The position numbers and the translations under genes are program-made. The notes beneath the pieces are model-generated. The model saw nothing but the letters and a program-made list of their open reading frames with translations. It was not told where the DNA came from and did no database searches. Shown here in pieces: positions 1 through 8,762 of a stretch of 64,000 nucleotides of DNA (its first letter is position 1; the number at the start of each line of letters is the position of its first letter). The stretch comes from Pseudomonas sp. Leaf48. Its GTDB lineage: Bacteria; Pseudomonadota; Gammaproteobacteria; Pseudomonadales; Pseudomonadaceae. The stretch lies in the NCBI RefSeq assembly GCF_001421885.1, contig NZ_LMLH01000012.1, positions 129,066 through 193,065 on the forward strand, given 5' to 3'.

Positions 1-3000
1 AACGTCTATGGCGGAGAACTGACCGTCTACGAGAAAAACCTCAGCGACGGCAGCAACCCAGCCACCTCGGCGCTGACCCAGAGCGGAACGGCGTGGCGGC
101 GGGCTTCCCGCAATCGGCACCTACCCCGTTGGGCAGCACCCTGACCATCACCGGTTACAACCCGGCCACGGGCGTGATCAGCTACAGCTACACCCTGGTC
201 GATAACGAAACCCACCCGAACGCCAACGGCGCCAACAGCGTCGTCGTTGGGCAGCACCCTGACCATCACCGGTTACAACCCGGCCACGGGCGTGATCAGC
301 TACAGCTACACCCTGGTCGATAACGAAACCCACCCGAACGCCAACGGCGCCAACAGCGTCGTAGAGAACTTCAGCGTCGTCGCTACCGACACCGACGGCG
401 ACAGTGCAACCGGGCAGATCAACGTCAACATCGTCGACGACTTGCCGCTGGCCAAAGCCGACACGAGCTCGGTAATCGAAGGTAATATCGTCAGCAGCAA
501 CGTGTTGCTCAACGACGCCACCGGTGCAGACGGCGCTGCTGCCAGTGGAGCGGTGGTCGGCGTGCGTGCCGGCGCCAACACCTCGACATCAGCCATAGGT
601 GGACTCAACAGCAACATCAACGGTACTTACGGTTACTTGACGCTGGATGCGGCGGGTAACGCGGTCTATCACAGCAACCCGAACTCGGTCGGGGCTGCGG
701 GGGCTACGGATACCTTCACATACACCATTCGTGACGGTGACGGCGACGAAAGCACCACCACCATCACCATCGATGTTGCCAACAGCAATATCAAAGCCGT
801 TGTGGACACTGACGTGACCGTTTACGAAAAAGCCCTGGACCTGAGCAAGGGCGGCCTGGACCTGGCGGCCGGCACAGTCATCGGCAGCGATCCGGGCAAC
901 ACTGGGGAAACCGCGTCCGGCACGCTGGTTGGCTCGGTCACCGGTGCCAGCGGGGCGATCACCTATACCCTGGTCGGCAGCGCAACCGGCAGTTACGGGC
1001 AAATCCTGCTCAACGCCGACGGCAGCTACACCTACACCCTGACCAAACCAGCGAGCACTTCGCCAAACGCCAACGACGGCCCAAATACCCTCAGCGAAAG
1101 TTTCACCTACAAAGCCACCGATGCGGCAGGCAACAGCACCACCAGCACCATAGTGGTCAACATCGTCGACGACGTGCCCAAGGCAGTGGCTTCGGATCGT
1201 TCGGTGACGGCGGTGGAGATCGACTCCAATCTGCTGATCGTGCTCGATGTCTCCGGCAGTATGGTCGACCCTTCCGGCGTACCGGGCCTGTCGCGGCTGG
1301 CCCTGGCCAAGCAGGCGATCAGCGCCTTGCTCGACAAGTACGACGACCTCGGCGATGTGAAAGTGCAGCTCGTCACCTTCAGCAGCAGCGCCACTGACAG
1401 GACTTCGGTGTGGACCGATGTGGCAACCGCCAAATCGCTGCTCGCCGGCCTCATAGCGGACGGCGGTACCAACTACGACGCGGCCGTGGCGATGATGAAA
1501 ACGGCGTTCAACACCTCGGGCAAGCTCACCGGAGCGCAGAACGTCGGCTACTTCTTCTCCGACGGCAAACCCACCAGCGGACAGGAGATTGGCACCACTG
1601 ACGAGGCCTCGCTCAAAACCTTCCTCGATGCCAACAACATCAAGAACTACGCGATCGGCCTGGGCAGCGGCGTGAGCAACGCCAACCTTGATCCGCTGTC
1701 CTATGACGGCATCAGCCACACCAATACCAATGGCGTGGTGGTCACCGACCTCAATCAGCTCAACTCGGTACTGTCCGGTACCGTGGTCGGCGCGCCGGTC
1801 ACCGGTTCGCTGCTGGGCCAGGGCGGTACATTCGGTGCCGACGGTGGTTTCATCAAGACCATCACGGTGGACGGCACCACGTACACCTATGACCCGCACG
1901 GTAACAGCAATCAGGGCTCCCTGAGTTTCAGCGGCGGCGCCAACAACGGCACCTTCATTACCGCAAGCAACTCCCTCAGTATCGCTACCAACAACAGCGG
2001 CACCTTGCTGATCAACCTCGACACCGGCGACTACACCTACATCTCGCAGAAAACCACATCGGTAGTGCTCACCGAGAACATCGGTTACACCGTCAGCGAC
2101 AATGACGGCGATTTCGCCAGCTCGAACCTGACCATCAAAGTGATTCCTAACGCACCACCTGTGGCGATGGACGATAACATCATCACCAACGTGCTGTCGG
2201 GCAACATCGTGGTGCCGGGTGAACTGCTGCTGGCCAACGACACCGACGCCAATGGCGACCCGCTCAATGCATCGCCAACCAGCTTCGACACCGGATGGAA
2301 AGCCAAAGGCGCGGACTTCACGGGCTCCGGTGCTGTCTCTTTCACTGGCAGCAACGCCAATAACCCGCTCAACCAGAACCTCGCCAATGTGCGCAATTCT
2401 TTCAAGGTCAATGGCTCGACCATGACGGCGGTATTGTTGGTCACCGGTTACCTTGGCCAGATCTCCGGCTCTAATGCCAACGATGAAGACCGCATCACCG
2501 TCCACCTGAAGAAGGGCGAAACTCTCAACCTGAATCACGACCAGGCGACCGGGCAGATCGGCATGGAGTATTCGATCGACGGCGGGAGCTACATTGGCAT
2601 CGCCGACGGCCAGACCATTACCGCGGCTGCGGATGGGATCTACCAGATCCATCTCATCAATACGCCCAATGGCTCGAGTGGTAGTGGTGTCAACGATGCC
2701 GAAAACTATGTATTGACCATGACAGTCAACTACGCCGGAGCCCAGACCACCCCGGACTATCACGGCACTTACACCGCCAACGACAGCCACGGCGGCAGTG
2801 ACAGTGCGGCTGTGACCATCAGCTATCAGGAAGGCCAGACGCTCACTGGCACCGGTGGAGATGACGTGCTGGTGGCGGGCACTGGCACCAATATCATCAA
2901 TGCCGGGGACGGCAACGATGTGCTGACCGGCGGCTCGGGCAACAATGAAATGCACGGCGATGCCGGCAACGACTTGCTCTACAGCGGCCCGGGCAACGAC

Positions 3001-3648
3001 ATACTCGACGGCGGAACCGGCAGCGACACTGCCAGCTATGCCCATGCCACCGCCGCCGTGACGGTGAACCTCGGTACGCTTGTTGCGCAAAATACGCTCG
3101 GCGCGGGTACAGACATCCTGACGGGTATCGAAAACCTTGCCGGTTCCAACTTCAATGACACCCTGACCGGCAATAACAGTAACAACGTGATTACCGGAGG
3201 CCTGGGCAACGATGTGCTCAGTGGCGGCGGTGGCGATGACCTGCTGATTGGTGGTCTGGGCAACAATAGCCTGTCCGGTGGGGCCGGGGCAGATACCTTC
3301 CAGTGGCTCAAGGGCAACAGCGGCCATGACGTCATCGCCGACTTCACCCCTGGCACCGATAAGCTCGACCTGTCGCAACTGCTGCAAGGGGAGAACGGCA
3401 CATCGGCCTCGCTGGATGACTATCTGCACTTCACGGTCACTGGCAGCGGCGCAGCCGTGACCACCAGTATCGATGTCAGCGCCATGGCCGGCGCCGCGTC
3501 GAACCAGACCATCGACCTGACCGGCGTCAACCTGGCCAGCTACTACGGCGTGACGCCGGGGGCAGGTGGAGTGGTGGCCGGGGCGGATACCGCGACCATC
3601 ATCAACGGCATGCTCAATGATCATTCGTTGAAGGTGGATACGGTGTGA
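1..3648 (+). CDS. lapA: LapA-type giant RTX/vWA surface adhesin, C-terminal part (5' incomplete, frame-disrupted)
   Basis: This is the C-terminal end of a large type I secreted biofilm adhesin that holds cells to surfaces. The intact downstream part reads from 247 to 3648 (1133 codons). It has Ig-like/VCBS-type extender repeats (TFTYTIRDGDGDES and similar), then a von Willebrand A domain with a DVSGS MIDAS motif (codons at 1246). More repeats follow, then a glycine/aspartate-rich RTX block of nonapeptides (GGDDVL, GNDVLTGG) at about 2854-3290, and a typical type I secretion tail. Bases 1-90 continue the same protein in frame 1. A one-base loss near 88-92 and a 118-bp tandem duplication then break the frame, giving a stop at 142-144. 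The gene faces lapD and lapG tail to tail, as in P. fluorescens, which supports a LapA identity. Similar adhesins (LapF, MapA) cannot be excluded because the N-terminal retention module lies outside the window. Confidence 0.85.
127..362 (+). repeat. 118-bp perfect tandem duplication inside the adhesin gene
   Basis: Bases 127-244 and 245-362 are identical and directly adjacent. The unit is 118 bp, which is not a multiple of three, so the second copy is read one frame later than the first. It encodes the GSTLTITGYNPATG segment of an extender repeat. Either a real replication slip or an unmerged contig overlap could produce it. Confidence 0.9.
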
Positions 3649-3671
3649 ATAAGGGGGGCTAAGCGCAAAGA

Positions 3672-3707
3672 ATCGCAGCCTGCCGCAACGTTGCGGCAGG
3701 TTGCGAT
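3672..3707. terminator. Strong hairpin after the adhesin gene
   Basis: An inverted repeat of 17-bp arms (ATCGCAgCCTGCCGCAA paired with its complement, one G-T wobble) and a CG loop sits 24 bp past the adhesin stop codon. It lacks a clear T run, so it may act as a terminator or as an mRNA 3'-end stabiliser. Confidence 0.55.
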
Positions 3708-3804
3708 CTCAACTGTGGGACTCAGCCAACCAATCCCTTCCAGTTGTGCCCGGTTCAACTGTGGGAGATTCTATGGTTGAGGGCAATCCCTCAACTGAAT
3801 GAGT

Positions 3805-4110
3805 ACATATCCGTTGCTGCGGTAACGGCGGCTTATGGTTTCGCCCTTACGGCGAGTCACTTTTAACAAACGCCTTAAAAGTAACCAAAAATGCTTGCCC
3901 CAGCGTCCGGCCCCTCGCTTAGGCTCGGTGTTCCTTCGCTCCGGTGTCCATCCGGGGGCATCGCCTCCGGTCGGCTTCGCTTCGACCTCCTCTCGATGTG
4001 TTCGACTTCGTCGAACGGCGCTGCGCGCCTACCCCCCGGATGAACACCTCCACTCAGCCTCCCGAAGGGGCCGGTGGATCAAGATCAAAATCTGCAGGCG
4101 AGCTAACGCT
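3805..4110. repeat. Dispersed Pseudomonas intergenic repeat (GGTTTCGCCCTTACGGCGAG type)
   Basis: The stretch contains the phrases GGTTTCGCCCTTACGGCGAG and AAAAGTAACCAAAA, followed by an arginine/serine-like GC-rich run. I recognise this block from many P. fluorescens-group intergenic regions, where it often produces spurious ORFs. No ribosome-binding site or conserved protein is visible, so it is annotated as a dispersed repeat and not as a gene. Confidence 0.6.
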
Positions 4111-4167
4111 CGGCCTGTTGAGTGGTGAAGAGCGGCGGCGGGTGTGCGCAACTTTGCTTTTGCTCTT

Positions 4168-4600
4168 CTGTGAGAACTGGCCTGACAGTGATGGCGGCCT
4201 GACAGCCGACCTAAGCTCCAGGTTGCCCCCAATCCCTGTGGGAGCTGGCCTGCCAGCGAAGGCGGCCTACGAGCCGACCAATCTCCTGCTGATGCACACA
4301 GTTCAAATTGTAGGAGCCGGCTTGCCTGCGATGGCGGCCTGCCAGCCGACCAATCTCTCTCGGATACACCAGGATCCAATTGTGGGAGCTGGCTTGCTAG
4401 CGAAGGCGGCCTGACAGCCAACCCATCTCCTGCTGGTGTACGCAGTTCATCAGTGTGCCGGCTTGCTCGCGAAAGCTGGGGGCAGTCACTGTCGCCGTTG
4501 AATATCAAATCGCTTTCGCGGGCCAGCCACGCACACAAGATGGCGTAGATCTGCAGGAGTGTGGCTTGCCTTCGATGAGCGCTGACGCGATTAACCTGCC
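4168..4600. repeat. Degenerate ~72-bp tandem array built on a REP-like core
   Basis: Five to six units start at about 4170, 4238, 4310, 4382, 4455 and 4559. Each has a core like GTGGGAGCTGGCTTGC followed by GCGAAGGCGGCCTGACAGCC and a spacer containing CCAATCTCCTGCTGATGCA. The outer units are more diverged than the central three. The core resembles the single REP core found elsewhere in the window, but here it is repeated head to tail. With the dispersed repeat and the hairpin, this accounts for most of the gap between the adhesin and lapD. Confidence 0.7.
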
Positions 4601-4604
4601 AGAA

Positions 4605-6545
4605 TCACATCGGCTCCGGCGCCCCGATCAGGCGTCCCATCGCGCCGAATATGCCCAGTTCCCGAATGACCTCCAATTCGCCCTGGGTCTCGACCATCTC
4701 CGCAATCAGCGGTAGATCGATACTGTGGGTCGCGCGAAAGATGGCATCGATAAACAATCGCTTGTCCGGTTGCTGGTCAATGCTGCGAACGTAGGCACCA
4801 TCGATTTTCAGGTAAGCCAGTCCCAGTTGGGTGATGTTGCCGATCTGGCTGAAACGCCCACCGAAGTGTTGCAGACCAATGCTGTAACCCGTGTCGAGCA
4901 CGCTATGGGTCAGACGTTGCAGCTCTTGTGGGGACGGCAGTTGGCGCTCGTCGATTTCCAGCGTCAGCAACGGCGCCAGTTCCGGAAGCGATTGCAGCAG
5001 GTCGACGATTTGCCGTACTTGCGCCTGATCGCGCAGCGTGCTGCCGGACAGACTCAAAGCCAGCGGCCAGCGGTTGATCACCAGGTAATCGAGTGTCGCC
5101 TCGAGCATCGCCAGATCGAAACGCGCTGACCAGCCGAGGCGCTCGATCCAGGGCAGGAAATGTCCGGCTGCAATCGCCTCGCCCTCGGGATCGAGCAGGC
5201 GCGCGAGTACTTTGTGATGCAGTACCTGGCGGGTATCCGAACATTGCACCACCGGTTGGAAATACAGCTGCAGTTTGCCTTGGGTCAGCGCGTCATCGAT
5301 CCAGGTCCGCCATTCGTGCTGTGAATGGTTGACCATACTGTCGCTGCGGCTCAGTTGAACCCAGGGCCGCTCGGGATGCTGCGCGGCCTCGGTCAGCGAC
5401 TGGTCGAGGCGCAGCAGTACATCGCTGGCAGCTTCACCTGGATGGTAGGCAACGATGCCCAGATGGGCGACCGGCATGCAGTCGCTGGCACCGCTCAGGC
5501 GCATGTTTTCCAGGGTGACGCTGATCTCGGCCACCAGGCGAGCGGCGCCCGGGATGTCCAGGCCCGGCGCCAGCAGGCTGAACTCACCCCCCCGGTTTCG
5601 CGCCGCCAGCCAGGTGCGGCGCTCAGGCAACTGGGTCAGACGCTTGAGCAACTCTGCGACTGCGCCGATCAACTCGTCGGTGCCTTGGCCACCCAGACGC
5701 TGGTTCAGGCCGGCCAGATCGTTGATCCGCAGCATCAGCAAATGACCGTCGCGGCTCTGTTCGCATACCTGCAATTGGTCGGCAAGTTGCTCATCCAACA
5801 AGCGCCGGTTAGCCAGTTGGGTCAGGCTGTCCAGGTAGGATTCGGCGCGCAGTTGTTCACTGCGAACGGCCTCTTCGGCAAACAGCCCCTTGAGCTTTTC
5901 CACCATCTGATTCATGGCCAGCACCACCCGTTTCAACTCCGGAGTGCGCGGCAGCTTGGACTGGCTGAGGAACTCGCGTTTGCTGATGGCTTCGGCCTGA
6001 CGGACCATTTTGTCGAGCGGGCGAAATTGTCGGCGCAACATCCAGCCGCCAATTACCGCGCTGAGCAGACCGCACAACAGCAACCAGATCAGGCTGCCGA
6101 CGGTGCTGTCCCAGAGTTTGTCCAGGGCAAATTGAGGATTGCTCACCACCTCGATGCGTGCAGCCTGTTGCCAGCCGCGCATGATCAGGGCATCACCACC
6201 TTCGGGGCGCAGCTTGACCAGGCGGATAAACCAGCGCGGCACATGGGCCGATTTCGCCGGTGCACTGCGCTCCAGCAGCGTTTGCTCATTCGCGATGTCG
6301 ATGATGCGGATGCTGCTGAAGTAGCCACTGTCGAAGACCGCGCTGACCATCGATTCCATCCTGGCCGGATCATCGGGCTGCGCGGACAATGACAGGCCCA
6401 GCGCGGTAGCGGCATCCTGGGCGTGGGCACGCAATTGGCTGAGCGTCTGCTCGCGAGAGCTTTCCAGGCTGACAAAAAAGCTGCCGCTGAAGGCCACCAG
6501 CAAAAACAGGCAGATGGCCAGAAACAGTTGATTGCGCAAAGTCAT
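4605..6545 (-). CDS. lapD: LapD-type c-di-GMP receptor (degenerate GGDEF-EAL)
   Basis: This 646-residue inner-membrane receptor binds cytoplasmic c-di-GMP and sequesters the periplasmic protease LapG, which protects the surface adhesin. An N-terminal TM segment (about 6-26) leads to a periplasmic domain (about 30-148), a second TM (about 150-170), a HAMP domain, a GGDEF domain and an EAL domain. The diguanylate cyclase signature is degenerate (RGGEF at 318-322). The EAL signature is replaced by KVLAR (445-449), so it should be a binding and not a catalytic protein. The ATG has AAGGAG nine bases upstream. It lies 22 bp after lapG, probably in one transcript. Confidence 0.95.
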   Translation of the reverse strand: MTLRNQLFLAICLFLLVAFSGSFFVSLESSREQTLSQLRAHAQDAATALGLSLSAQPDDPARMESMVSAVFDSGYFSSIRIIDIANEQTLLERSAPAKSAHVPRWFIRLVKLRPEGGDALIMRGWQQAARIEVVSNPQFALDKLWDSTVGSLIWLLLCGLLSAVIGGWMLRRQFRPLDKMVRQAEAISKREFLSQSKLPRTPELKRVVLAMNQMVEKLKGLFAEEAVRSEQLRAESYLDSLTQLANRRLLDEQLADQLQVCEQSRDGHLLMLRINDLAGLNQRLGGQGTDELIGAVAELLKRLTQLPERRTWLAARNRGGEFSLLAPGLDIPGAARLVAEISVTLENMRLSGASDCMPVAHLGIVAYHPGEAASDVLLRLDQSLTEAAQHPERPWVQLSRSDSMVNHSQHEWRTWIDDALTQGKLQLYFQPVVQCSDTRQVLHHKVLARLLDPEGEAIAAGHFLPWIERLGWSARFDLAMLEATLDYLVINRWPLALSLSGSTLRDQAQVRQIVDLLQSLPELAPLLTLEIDERQLPSPQELQRLTHSVLDTGYSIGLQHFGGRFSQIGNITQLGLAYLKIDGAYVRSIDQQPDKRLFIDAIFRATHSIDLPLIAEMVETQGELEVIRELGIFGAMGRLIGAPEPM

Positions 6546-6567
6546 GAAACGCTCCTTGCAGGTGCGA

Positions 6568-7275
6568 CTAACCGTCGCCTACATCGAACCCTTCGGCTTG
6601 CATTTTTTTCAGCACGTCCTGCCAGCGCGACAGTTTTTTCGAGTCGCTGCTGCGTTGACCGCCGTTCTTGCCTGGCAGGTACAAGCCTTCGGCGTTGAAG
6701 GCATATACCGGCAGCAGGTCTTTACGTTGGGAGGCGGGGCGGATGTCGCCGATCAGGTTATCCAGAACCAGAGGGTCGGCCGTGGGGCTGCTGTAGAAGG
6801 TCAGCACCATGTGCGCCTGGTTCTGAGCCAGCGCCTTGACGTAGGTGATACGCAGTTTTTCACTGGGGATACCGAGCTGGCGCAGGCTGAAGTATTTCGC
6901 CAGCGCATAATCCTCGCAGTCGGCGGCACCCCGGACCAGGGCTTCCACGGGGGTGGCCCAGTAGTCGGTCTGGCGCCAGATGCGAGTATCGTCCTGAAAA
7001 TTCAGTTGCTGATTGAAGAAGCGATTGACCGCATTGAGTTGTTCGCGCTCATCCGCGCTGCGCTCTTCATTGAGCATATGACTCCAGGCTTCGATCCGCG
7101 CGCGCGCCGGACCCAGGGAGCCGTAGCGTTTTTCGGCCGATAGCAGAATCTGCGCAAAGTCCCAGTCGGCCCGGACAGTGCCAAGCCCGAACAACAGCAA
7201 TCCCGCCAGCAACAGCCATCCGCCGAGCCGAAGTCGGGGCGTTGACCTTCCTGGACTACGCGGACTGCGGAACAT
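6568..7275 (-). CDS. lapG: LapG-type periplasmic cysteine protease
   Basis: This calcium-dependent periplasmic protease (bacterial transglutaminase-like cysteine peptidase) cleaves the N terminus of LapA-type adhesins when c-di-GMP is low. A hydrophobic secretion signal ending TVRA-DW is present. The catalytic triad is visible as Cys in ADCEDY, His 35 residues later in QAHMVL and Asp 17 residues further in LVLDNL, the spacing of the family. The ATG at 7275 gives a good signal peptide but has a poor ribosome site. A TTG at 7350 with GGAGG upstream is an alternative that adds 25 residues. It precedes lapD by 22 bp. Confidence 0.93.
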   Translation of the reverse strand: MFRSPRSPGRSTPRLRLGGWLLLAGLLLFGLGTVRADWDFAQILLSAEKRYGSLGPARARIEAWSHMLNEERSADEREQLNAVNRFFNQQLNFQDDTRIWRQTDYWATPVEALVRGAADCEDYALAKYFSLRQLGIPSEKLRITYVKALAQNQAHMVLTFYSSPTADPLVLDNLIGDIRPASQRKDLLPVYAFNAEGLYLPGKNGGQRSSDSKKLSRWQDVLKKMQAEGFDVGDG

Positions 7276-7378
7276 GCCTGGCTGCTCGAGTGCGGATTGG
7301 TGAAGTCTAGGTGGTGTTTGAAGCGGGGCAGGGCAGATCGTCGGCAACAAGGCAAAAGATCGCCTCCAGCGGAAGCTC

Positions 7379-7768
7379 CTAACGCAGGGTTTTCTGCCGC
7401 AGGATGTAGAGGGTTACCAGCACCGCACTGGTCAGCATGAAGCGCCGTGCCCATGGCAACGGCACCAGATAGCAGGAAAACAGAATGCTCAGCCACATCA
7501 GGCCAATGGCGTAGACCTTGCCTTTGAGCGGAATGCCATGGCCATCGAGATAGTCGCGTATCCACGGGCCAAGTCGTGGATGACCCACCAGCCATTGATA
7601 GAAACGTGGCGAACTGCGGGCGAAACAAGCGGCCGCCAGCAGCAGGAAGGGGGTGGTGGGCAGCACCGGCAGGAAAATTCCGATCACCCCCAATGCCACG
7701 CTCAGCCAGCCGATGGCCAGCAGCACGTAGCGCAACATCAGGGAGCGGTTGCCTATGGGGTTGTCCAT
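7379..7768 (-). CDS. YbaN/DUF454 family inner-membrane protein
   Basis: A 129-residue membrane protein with about three hydrophobic segments and the DUF454 signature (GIFLPVLPTTPFLLLAAACF, then SPRFYQWL). The family, which includes E. coli YbaN, is widespread and of unknown function. The ATG at 7768 is preferred because an upstream extension would run into the end of the neighbouring UPF0149 gene at 7779. Both genes run on the minus strand with a 10-bp gap, so they are probably cotranscribed. The downstream lapG start is about 100 bp away. Confidence 0.85.
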   Translation of the reverse strand: MDNPIGNRSLMLRYVLLAIGWLSVALGVIGIFLPVLPTTPFLLLAAACFARSSPRFYQWLVGHPRLGPWIRDYLDGHGIPLKGKVYAIGLMWLSILFSCYLVPLPWARRFMLTSAVLVTLYILRQKTLR

Positions 7769-7778
7769 AGGCAGAACC

Positions 7779-8366
7779 TTAGTGGTGACGTGGCTTGAGG
7801 ATCGCCGGTTTTTCGTCTGGCGCATTGCACAGCAGGTACAGCGCGGTCAGGGCTTCCGGGATCTGCACGATCATGTCGTCCATCAGATTGGCGTCTGCGG
7901 CGATGTCGGAGAACTCTGGCTGCTCGTCGAACAGACCCGAGCCGACCATGATCGGCAGCAGCATTTCGCTGACTTCGTCTTCGGCGGTTTCGAACCAGGC
8001 TTCTTCGCGCAGGAACACGCCTTCCATGAAACCGATGCACCAGCCGCGCAATTCCGAATCATCCGGGTCTTCGCCCAGGTCCAGGTCGCACGGCAGCTCG
8101 AACTCTTCATCGGAGGCCAGTTGGCGGGCGATGTGAGCCTTGAGGCCGATCAGCGTGGCTTCGATTTCTTCGCGCTGGGCTTCGCTGCTGTAGTGCGGCT
8201 CTTCGGCGAAGAGCGCATCGATCCATTCACGGTCCGGAACGACTTCGGAACAGATCGACAGGGCGGTGAGGTAACCGTGGGCGGCCACGTAGTCCAGCGC
8301 CTCGTCATGCAGTTCGTCGGCGTCGAGGAAGACTTGCAGGCGGGTTAGTTGCTCAGCGAAGGACAT
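7779..8366 (-). CDS. UPF0149/YecA (YgfB) family protein
   Basis: A 195-residue acidic protein (MSFAEQLTRL start) with the UPF0149 pattern: an N-terminal helical region, then CDLDLGEDPDDSELRGWCIGFMEGV and a conserved acidic C-terminal half. The family includes YgfB and YecA. Some YecA proteins carry a C-terminal SEC-C metal-binding motif, which is absent here. The molecular role is not established for this version. Its position directly upstream of the YbaN gene suggests cotranscription but does not indicate function. Confidence 0.8.
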   Translation of the reverse strand: MSFAEQLTRLQVFLDADELHDEALDYVAAHGYLTALSICSEVVPDREWIDALFAEEPHYSSEAQREEIEATLIGLKAHIARQLASDEEFELPCDLDLGEDPDDSELRGWCIGFMEGVFLREEAWFETAEDEVSEMLLPIMVGSGLFDEQPEFSDIAADANLMDDMIVQIPEALTALYLLCNAPDEKPAILKPRHH

Positions 8367-8457
8367 TAAAGGACTACCTTGGGGAATGTTCGATGCGGGA
8401 ATTCTAGGCCTTCTTGAGCGCTCAGGCCAGCCGCGCGGCATATTTGCAGCGTATTCC

Positions 8458-8560
8458 CTGTAGCAGCGAGCCTGCTCGCGAAAAACGTCCTGACACCGCG
8501 GGCCTTCAGACAGCCCGCGTCATCGTTGCCGTCCATCGCGAGCAGGCTCGTTCCCACAGT
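8458..8560. repeat. REP inverted pair (BIME)
   Basis: Two facing REP cores (TAGCAGCGAGCCTGCTCGCGA and its near-complement ending GCTCGTTCCCACA) flank a central region with its own small inverted repeat (CGCGGGC/GCCCGCG). It sits in the 396-bp gap between the divergent UPF0149 and recQ genes. The rest of the gap presumably carries both promoters, but I could not assign them with confidence. Confidence 0.75.
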
Positions 8561-8762
8561 TTTGGTGTTCCATGGGCTGTGTCTTATCAGCGGTGCCCTG
8601 CGCAAGGGAGGCCTCGGGTATACTCGCGCGTTTTGTGATGCCCTGCTGGCTTCACGGCTGAAATGTGAAGCGTCATGCAATGTGCACTTACGATTTGTCG
8701 GTGCAGTGTTGCGGGTTCTGAACCAGCCTTGCAGGGATGTTTCGGTGATTTTTGGAGTTTTT

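Noticed and set aside
80..250. Programmed ribosomal frameshifting in the adhesin
   Set aside because: No slippery heptamer or stimulatory structure is seen, and the exact 118-bp duplication explains the frame change more simply.
589..3624. A 1011-codon open frame on the minus strand opposite the adhesin
   Set aside because: It is a high-GC shadow of the repetitive adhesin: no ribosome site, no recognisable domain and a composition dominated by V/G/A/R. The plus-strand frame has clear adhesin domains.
3835..4414. Overlapping plus-strand ORFs in the lapA-lapD gap
   Set aside because: They run through a dispersed repeat and the tandem REP-like array, where spurious frames are common.
4168..4600. 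CRISPR array
   Set aside because: Units are degenerate, about 72 bp with conserved spacers, and no cas genes are present.
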